DNA from: Myxococcales bacterium
GTDB lineage: Bacteria > Myxococcota > Polyangia > Fen-1088
DNA: 12,091 bases
NCBI GenBank assembly: GCA_003159055.1
Contig: PMLH01000612.1
Location: 1-12,091 of the forward strand
Direction: 5' to 3'
Shown: one piece after another, positions 7,001 to 12,091 of the stretch
How the letters are laid out: the number at the start of each line of letters is the position of its first letter
Position numbering within the stretch: the first letter of the stretch is position 1
Notes under the pieces: generated by a model
Database searches by the model: none
What the model was told of the DNA's origin: nothing
The model's input: only the letters and a program-made list of their open reading frames with translations
Made by a program: the position numbers and the translations under genes

Positions 7001-10000
7001 TCACCGCGAGACAGTGCCCACAGCGCCGCCCGCGACTCGGCGTGGGCCGGGGTTCTGTCGAGGATCGCGCGGTAGCGAGCGATCGCGTCGGGCAAGTCGA
7101 GAATTTCGTGCTCCGTGATGTGCGCAGCCTGGTGGGCCAGTACGTCCCGCTCGGCCGGCGCCGTGGTGACCCGGATCCGGCGATCGAGAACCTCGACCAG
7201 CTCGCCGTACTGCTTTTCTCGCAGGTGAACGCCGGCGAGCATGTCGAGCGCGTCGATATCGCCGGGGCGGCTTTCCAGGATGCGGCGCAGTTGTTCGGCT
7301 GCATCGGAAAGCTGACCGAGCTTTTCGTCGTACAGCTCGGCGGCCTGGAACCGCAAGGCACGTAGCATCTCCGCATCCTTGCAGCCGTCGATCTTGTGGC
7401 CGATCGTCTCGACCAGATTCTGCCAGTCCCCCGTCGCGGCGTACAGGCGCGACAGGGCGTCCAGGGCTTCCTCATTCTCCTGGTCCATGTCCAGGACCGA
7501 ACGCCAGGCCCCGATCGCTTTGCCAAGGTCTCCAAGCGGTGATTCATAGAGCGCAGCGACGCGCTTGATAAGCGTTTCGCGACGGTCGGCCTCCACCACC
7601 ACTTCGGCGTGTTTCTCCAGCGCCTCGCACAGCTCGACGGTGCGGTTGGCATCCCCAAGCAGACGCTCGAGCGCAACGAATGCGTCCTGATGGTCGGGTC
7701 GAGCCACAAGCGCCTCGCGCCAGGCGGCAATGGCACGCTCGGGGGCTGCCAAGCGCGCGTCGAGGATGTTGGCCTTGAAGGCGCACAAGTCTCCGCGCAG
7801 GTCCGGATCCATGGTCAGCTCGATGCCTTGCTGGAGGATTCCAACCAGCTGCTCGAATTCATTCTGCGAAGCCGCCAGGGATTCGAGCTCGACCAGGGTC
7901 TCGGCGCTGGTGACGTCTTCCAGCCACGCCTTGCCTCGCGCCGCCAGGGCCTCTTCCGGCCGCCCGAGGTGGACATGGATGGTCGCGATTTCGCGCAAAG
8001 CCGCCACCCGCCGAGTGGGATCGTCGAGAGTTTCCAGGCGAACTTCCAACGTGCTCGCAAGCTTGGCCAAATCTCGCACGGTTCGGAAGGCTGGTTCCAG
8101 GAGCTCGGCCACGCGTGCCCGCAGCTCGCTGTCGCCCAGCAAGCCTTCCAGGGCGGCGATGGCTTCGGCATTCGCCGGCGATCGCGCGAGCACTTCGCCA
8201 TAGTGGTCCACCGCCGTCGAAGCGCTGGCCAGGTGCTCCGCCTCGACCTTGGCAAGCTCCAAGGTGAGCGTGTCCTTCGCATGAGGATCCTCGGTCCGTG
8301 CAAGCATCCACCCCAGGTGATCGCGCAAATCTTCCCATCGGCCTTCGCGCGTAAGCAGGCCGTCGAGATCGAGGGCGGCTTGTCGGTCGTCGGGTTCGAT
8401 CTCCAGAATCGCGCGCAACGAATCGATCGCGGCGGACGGCTCGCTGAGCTTTGCATCGCTCAAGGCTGCGCTACGATGGAGCAGCGCAACCCTTTCTTTG
8501 GCCGACTCGACCAGGCGAATCTGGTCGTCGATCAGATCGCGCAGCTCGCCCCAGGTCTCCCAACGTTCGAGCGCCTCTTCGAAAATCTGGCTGGCGGATC
8601 GGTCGCCCGGCTGAGAATTGACGTAACGACGATAGTGCCGTCGCGCAGAATCGCGGTCGCCCAGCTCCTGGTCGTACACCCGGATCGCCATGCGCACCAG
8701 GGCCAGAACCTCGTCGGAGTTGGCAAGCTCATTGTCGAGATACTCGTCGAGCAAGCGCCCGAGATCGCGCCAACGATTCTGCTTGGGCGCCAGCCGCAAC
8801 AGCTGTTCTTGTGCGGCGACGTCGGTCGGTCGCTCCTGGAAAACGCGGCCGTACCAGTCGAAAGCCTCGTCGAGATCTTCGATCTGCTCTTCGTAGACCT
8901 GGGCAATCCGTTGCGTCCAAGCCAGGCGTAGCGCCGGATCCTCGCTGAACTTGAGCCGCAGGCTGTCGATGGCGACCAGGTCCTTCCAGGCGTTGCGCCG
9001 GATGTACACCGGTTCGAGCAGGTTGGCGGCCTCGACGCAGACTTCCGGATCCGACAGCATGTCCTGCAGGATCTGGATCGCCGGCGCGTGGTCGGGCTGC
9101 CCGGCCAAGACGGTGGACAGATACTCGAGCGCGCGGTTTCGATTGGCCAGCTGCACGCGTTGGATTTCCGCCAAGCGGAAACGCAAATCGATGGCCACGC
9201 CGGCAGAAACGCCGTACTCCAGACGACGTTCGAGCAGGTTGGTGAGGTCGTCCCAGCGCCCAAGCTCGCTGTAGAGCGCGTCGAGAGCATCCACCGCCTC
9301 GGCGTTGTGGCTGTTCATCGACCACACGCGCTCCCAAGCGGCGATGGCGTCCTCGTTGCGCCCAAGCTTCGCGGCCAACAGTGCACCACGCCGACGCAAT
9401 GCCAGCTCGCCCTTTGGATTCTGCGCAAGGTCCGCCCGGCGCAGAATCACCTCGTAGAGCTGCTCATGTTCGCGCCGTTCCTCATAGATCGCTTCCAGCG
9501 CTGCCAAGGCGCTGTCGTCGTCGGGACGACGTTCGACGATGCGGTTGTAGTATTCGGTGGCGAGAGGCAGATCCCCCAGCTTGATGGCGTACTGGGCGAC
9601 AGTCTGCTGCACACGCATGCGCGTGGTCTCGGCCAAAATATCCGGCTCGACCGCGCGATACAGATCGATGATGTCGAGAATGGTATCCTGTCCAAGTGCC
9701 GCCGCGAGACGCTCGTAGGCGTCGAGCAGTCGGTCCAATTCCGGATCCCCTGTGGCGTCCTTGATGGTTTCGGACCAGGTCTTGAACGCCGCCTTCTTGT
9801 CGCCGAGCTGGTTCTCCTCGATTCCAGCCAAGCGAGCGCGGTAGTTCGCCCGGTTGTGGCCGTCTTCAGCAAGCGCGATGAAGATGCGCAAAATGCCGGC
9901 CAGGCGGGCGTAGTCGCCGGCTTTGGCGTAGATCGGTTCCAGCGTTTCGGCGGCGGCGAAGCGTAAGCTCACGTCGTCGCTCGACAGCAGGCGTTCCATC

Positions 10001-12091
10001 TCGGCCATGGCCGGGGGATCCTTCGGAGCCAGGCGCAGGATCTCTCGCCACTTGTCGAGAGCCTCGGCCTGCCTGGCCAAGGGCCCCTGAAGAAGGCCTG
10101 CAATCTGGCGCAAAAGATCAACGCGCTCCGCATCGCTGCCGGCGAGTTGGCACAGGCGCTCAAGGATTTCCAGATGGTCGACCGCCACGCCCTGCACTTG
10201 GTACAGGCGCGCAAGCGTGGTCAGCGCCTCGCGGTCCTCGGGCAAATCATCGAGAATCGGTCGAATCGTGGCCACTGCTTCGTCGAGATCGGAAAGCTCC
10301 TTTTCGAGAATGGTGGCGATGAGGAATCGCAGGCTGCGACGTGCGCCGACATCGATCTGGTCGACTCGCCGCTTGAGCAACTCGACCCGATCACGCGCCT
10401 GGTTGGTCTTCTGGAAAATGCGATCCAGGTTATTGAAGGCCTTGTTGGCGGCGTCGGAATCACCGTCGAGCAAGCCTCGGTAGGTTTCGATGGCCTGCGC
10501 GACCTCGCCAAGATGGGTCTCTTGCAGATCGCCGACCCGCAGGAGCAGCTGGCCGCGTTCCGCCGGACTTTCCGACCAGTCGGCTTTGGTGCGCAGCACA
10601 TGCACCAACCCCGGAATGTTGCCCGCCTCGGCGTAGAGAAGCTCAAGGGCTTCCGCCGCTGGCGCGCCGGTCCGTGCATTGCTTGGATCGAGATCGAGAA
10701 CGCGCCGCCACGCCGCAATCGCGACCGTGCGGTCGGGCACGTGCGCCTTGCACAGGCGAGCCGCACGCGACAGGAGATCCGCGACACCGGCCACATCCGA
10801 CGGATCGCGCTTGTCGGCTAGACTTTGGTACAACGCGATCAGGTCGCTGTGGCGGCCGAGCTTCCCGCCCAGTCGCTCGGCTTCCGAGAGTGCGCGTTCG
10901 GCGTGCGCATCGAGATCAAGCACCGCACGCCAAGTGTCCAGGGCCTGAGCGGCGGCCTCCAGCTTGCTTTCCTGCAGCTCGGCCTTGCGCATCAGCAGCG
11001 CAGTCGCCGCGGGGCCCTCGACAACCTCCTTCTCGACATCCAAAATCTCCGCCAGACGCCCCCAGTTGCCGCTGGTGGCGTACAGCTCGTCGAGCATTTC
11101 CGCGGCACGGTGGCGCACCGCCGGCACCTTGAGCGACAGTTCCAGAAGCGGGATGGCCTGCGTGTGGGTCGGTGACAGGTCCAGCACTTCGGTGACAAAG
11201 TCGAGCGCGGCCGGCGCGTCGTCGAAGCGAACCAAAGCCAGCTCGGCCCTTCGGGCCTTCAGGTCCGCGACGTCGCCACGCTGGACCAGCGACATTTCCG
11301 TCTGCAGAAGGTTGTCGAGATCGCGCCACTTCTCGTCGTCGGTGTAGTGCCGCTCAAGAATTCGGTAGGCCTTAAGGTCGTTCGGATCGAGCTCGATGAT
11401 CCGACGCAAGGTCGCGGTGGCGTGCGCCCGGTCGTAAAGCAGTCCTTCGTCGATTTCGAGAACCTGCCAGAGCAATTCGATGCGCTGCTTAAGGTCGGGG
11501 ATGTGCTGCTCGCGCATGGCGATGAGGTCGCGCAAAGCTGCCCACCGTTCCGAATCCTTGCAGATCCGGCACAGCGTCTTGTAGGCGCCGCCGTGCAGCG
11601 GATCGATCTCCAGCACCTGCCGCAAGGCACTTTCGGCATCGCTCAGGCGCTGCGGTTGCCGCTCTTCGACGTCGGCAATCAACATCAGAAGCTCGAGGCA
11701 AAGCGTACTTTCGCCCGTGCTCGCGAGGACTCGGCGAGCACTCTCCGCGATCTCCGGGAGCTTTCCGACCAGCTCGGCCAATTGGACCAGACGCTCGCGG
11801 ATCGCATGGTTTCCTGGGTCCAGCTCGAAGATGCGCTGAACAGCGCCGTAGGCCGCCAGGGTGTCGCCGAGCGGCCCGGCGTACAGATCCGCCAGCATTT
11901 CGAGATTCGCCTTCCGCTCCGCCGTATTCTTGGCCACGCCCACCAACGATTCCAGCGCACTTGCCCATTTGACGTAGTTCTCTGTGAGCTCGTAGTACGG
12001 AGCCAGCCGGGTCGCAACGGCCGAGATGTCCTGGGTGCGAATGGCGTTGGCCGCAAGCATGCGTTCCAGCCCCTCGACCGCGCCGGCCGCG
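4069..12091 (-). CDS. Giant tetratricopeptide-repeat protein, 5' end outside the window
   Basis: At least 2673 residues are visible, all predicted alpha-helical repeats. The frame is open to the right edge. The codons before the first ATG (12060) read AAGAVEGLER and continue a repeat unit, so the true start lies further right and any signal peptide is unseen. Most units are about 72 residues (two helical hairpins): a GxWxxLxxLL helix, a helix with RxxLLxxIAxLYExxLGD, then AxxxWRxxLExDPxNxxALxxLxxLY. At least eight units carry about 17 extra residues (form xAxxLEPxY), for example near 8100, 9000 and 9940. The last 150 or so residues (about 4100-4560) are more classical 34-residue TPRs, such as LGNLHREAGEYAKARNMFERG. 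No enzymatic motif or transmembrane segment was seen. TPR solenoids are protein-binding scaffolds. Very large TPR proteins occur in Myxococcota, including the gliding protein AgmK of Myxococcus xanthus, but I cannot claim orthology. The stop codon faces the esterase gene with 12 bp between and no visible terminator. Confidence 0.93.
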   Translation of the reverse strand, partial: AAGAVEGLERMLAANAIRTQDISAVATRLAPYYELTENYVKWASALESLVGVAKNTAERKANLEMLADLYAGPLGDTLAAYGAVQRIFELDPGNHAIRERLVQLAELVGKLPEIAESARRVLASTGESTLCLELLMLIADVEERQPQRLSDAESALRQVLEIDPLHGGAYKTLCRICKDSERWAALRDLIAMREQHIPDLKQRIELLWQVLEIDEGLLYDRAHATATLRRIIELDPNDLKAYRILERHYTDDEKWRDLDNLLQTEMSLVQRGDVADLKARRAELALVRFDDAPAALDFVTEVLDLSPTHTQAIPLLELSLKVPAVRHRAAEMLDELYATSGNWGRLAEILDVEKEVVEGPAATALLMRKAELQESKLEAAAQALDTWRAVLDLDAHAERALSEAERLGGKLGRHSDLIALYQSLADKRDPSDVAGVADLLSRAARLCKAHVPDRTVAIAAWRRVLDLDPSNARTGAPAAEALELLYAEAGNIPGLVHVLRTKADWSESPAERGQLLLRVGDLQETHLGEVAQAIETYRGLLDGDSDAANKAFNNLDRIFQKTNQARDRVELLKRRVDQIDVGARRSLRFLIATILEKELSDLDEAVATIRPILDDLPEDREALTTLARLYQVQGVAVDHLEILERLCQLAGSDAERVDLLRQIAGLLQGPLARQAEALDKWREILRLAPKDPPAMAEMERLLSSDDVSLRFAAAETLEPIYAKAGDYARLAGILRIFIALAEDGHNRANYRARLAGIEENQLGDKKAAFKTWSETIKDATGDPELDRLLDAYERLAAALGQDTILDIIDLYRAVEPDILAETTRMRVQQTVAQYAIKLGDLPLATEYYNRIVERRPDDDSALAALEAIYEERREHEQLYEVILRRADLAQNPKGELALRRRGALLAAKLGRNEDAIAAWERVWSMNSHNAEAVDALDALYSELGRWDDLTNLLERRLEYGVSAGVAIDLRFRLAEIQRVQLANRNRALEYLSTVLAGQPDHAPAIQILQDMLSDPEVCVEAANLLEPVYIRRNAWKDLVAIDSLRLKFSEDPALRLAWTQRIAQVYEEQIEDLDEAFDWYGRVFQERPTDVAAQEQLLRLAPKQNRWRDLGRLLDEYLDNELANSDEVLALVRMAIRVYDQELGDRDSARRHYRRYVNSQPGDRSASQIFEEALERWETWGELRDLIDDQIRLVESAKERVALLHRSAALSDAKLSEPSAAIDSLRAILEIEPDDRQAALDLDGLLTREGRWEDLRDHLGWMLARTEDPHAKDTLTLELAKVEAEHLASASTAVDHYGEVLARSPANAEAIAALEGLLGDSELRARVAELLEPAFRTVRDLAKLASTLEVRLETLDDPTRRVAALREIATIHVHLGRPEEALAARGKAWLEDVTSAETLVELESLAASQNEFEQLVGILQQGIELTMDPDLRGDLCAFKANILDARLAAPERAIAAWREALVARPDHQDAFVALERLLGDANRTVELCEALEKHAEVVVEADRRETLIKRVAALYESPLGDLGKAIGAWRSVLDMDQENEEALDALSRLYAATGDWQNLVETIGHKIDGCKDAEMLRALRFQAAELYDEKLGQLSDAAEQLRRILESRPGDIDALDMLAGVHLREKQYGELVEVLDRRIRVTTAPAERDVLAHQAAHITEHEILDLPDAIARYRAILDRTPAHAESRAALWALSRGEDNRLLAIEALEPLLRLGQEWKPLCELLELRLLAVDIPAERMEILADIAQVQEAALADPSAAFAMWSRALAEDASSEEAKSALERLADSTRSHEKLAEVYEERLKASYDSEQQRWYGSRLAEIYERILGKPERAVELWREIETLPGSESLALARQEALLRALNRSQDLADVLAREAEVATDPIVRAAYWAALGELRLGALADRDGAIAAFHSALDSEPRQDRALTALRTMALGQDPPVDALDILQPLAEEGNDFAELVSLLEARLTIVDDDTDKAGLLRRIADVYENKLKDPSRALEMLGRALVAEPASPETVDRLEHVADLAGTPGEAAKCVEAVLDAVDPMLFSEMALRAASLHLRTSGADNEEAALKLYLRVLEADPENMTALEALDALYRQRGEGRHLAEVIEKRGALELDPSRRLALYGEAAHLHESSGDLPAAIAAWRAGREDDETNLDAIDELARLYQTSGEHENQVEILREKARLLDDSRQRCAVLMQIASIKAGPLADAAGAVEAIKDALDADSQDATALATLVDLEEKRGDWAAVEEALLRQEAAANGAERVAVLGRLASNAADRLQDLDRALSYLQQILAADPENAAAFTETERLLTSLERWHELIEMLERKANLESQHGNAAAELGYRVKVAAIWGEKLGAEDSALEALEAVLAREPGHFSSLMAVARIHESRQAWEQASAALQRAAAAAQSPQDKADVSCRRAAIRAANGASPDEVSALYQDALANDPKWLPAITALEGIARKAGNHSQLVAQLSARLELEKDEAKQKTLLSEIATLFLGPLGRPNQAVAPLERLAKLLPNDLAVKENLGRALIACGRLDEGESALNQLIEQMGKARRQKDVARLQSVLGNFAEARGDLDLAKQRYATAYQIDPTQASVLGALSRLSLRQNDVESARRYLRTLLLQSFDEKAAGITKAQVYLELGNLHREAGEYAKARNMFERGLESEPKNEQLKQALATTPKS

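Noticed and set aside
4426..7365. A 979-codon open frame on the plus strand, opposite the TPR gene.
   Set aside because: The translation is rich in Arg, Gln, Gly and Leu without domain logic, and it is exactly antisense to a well-patterned TPR sequence. Long antisense frames are expected in GC-rich repetitive coding DNA.
1..12091. CRISPR arrays, tRNA or rRNA genes, phage or defence genes.
   Set aside because: No regularly spaced direct repeats, no tRNA-like cloverleaf or CCA end, and no rRNA-like stretch were noticed. All long coding regions are accounted for by the genes listed.

Overview
The window is GC-rich bacterial DNA that looks like Myxococcota, probably a Polyangia-type genome. The signs are a trpE-trpG pair, secreted lipoproteins (one with a very long Gly/Ser/Ala-rich spacer after the lipidated cysteine), and a giant tetratricopeptide-repeat (TPR) gene of the kind common in gliding deltaproteobacterial lineages. 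The taxonomic call is inference from gene style; no marker gene is present.

Layout. (1) Positions 1-1579, minus strand: the first 14 codons of a TrpG/PabA-type glutamine amidotransferase, running off the left edge, preceded by a complete trpE. Only 2 nt separate the two genes, so they are almost certainly one transcript making the two subunits of anthranilate synthase, the first committed step of tryptophan synthesis. (2) Positions 1580-1706: a 127-bp divergent intergenic region with a good sigma70-like promoter candidate reading right, overlapped by a small TTGCAC/GTGCAA inverted repeat. (3) Positions 1707-2600, plus strand: a predicted lipoprotein with beta-propeller-like repeats. (4) Positions 2597-2762: a 166-bp, nearly symmetrical palindromic element with 20-bp perfect ends that include CTAG. 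It has further nested arms and a central CGAA-loop hairpin flanked by tandem G-A mismatches. Its left end contains the stop codon of the upstream gene. It looks like a MITE or other repeat-type insertion and is the most unusual thing in the window. (5) Positions 2839-4056, plus strand: a secreted lipoprotein esterase of the PHB depolymerase/feruloyl esterase (CE1, LpqC-like) type with a visible Ser-Asp-His triad. (6) Positions 4069-12091, minus strand: a giant TPR protein of at least 2673 residues whose 5' end lies beyond the right edge. It converges on the esterase gene with only 12 bp between the stop codons.

The trp genes are biosynthetic housekeeping genes. The two lipoproteins are cell-surface or periplasmic and may have been separated by the palindromic insertion. 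The giant TPR protein is a predicted all-helical scaffold, built from a regular period of about 72 residues with occasional units of about 89. Nothing in the window proves that these three groups work together. Two-thirds of the window is the single TPR gene, and the many long open frames antisense to it are best explained as GC-bias shadows.
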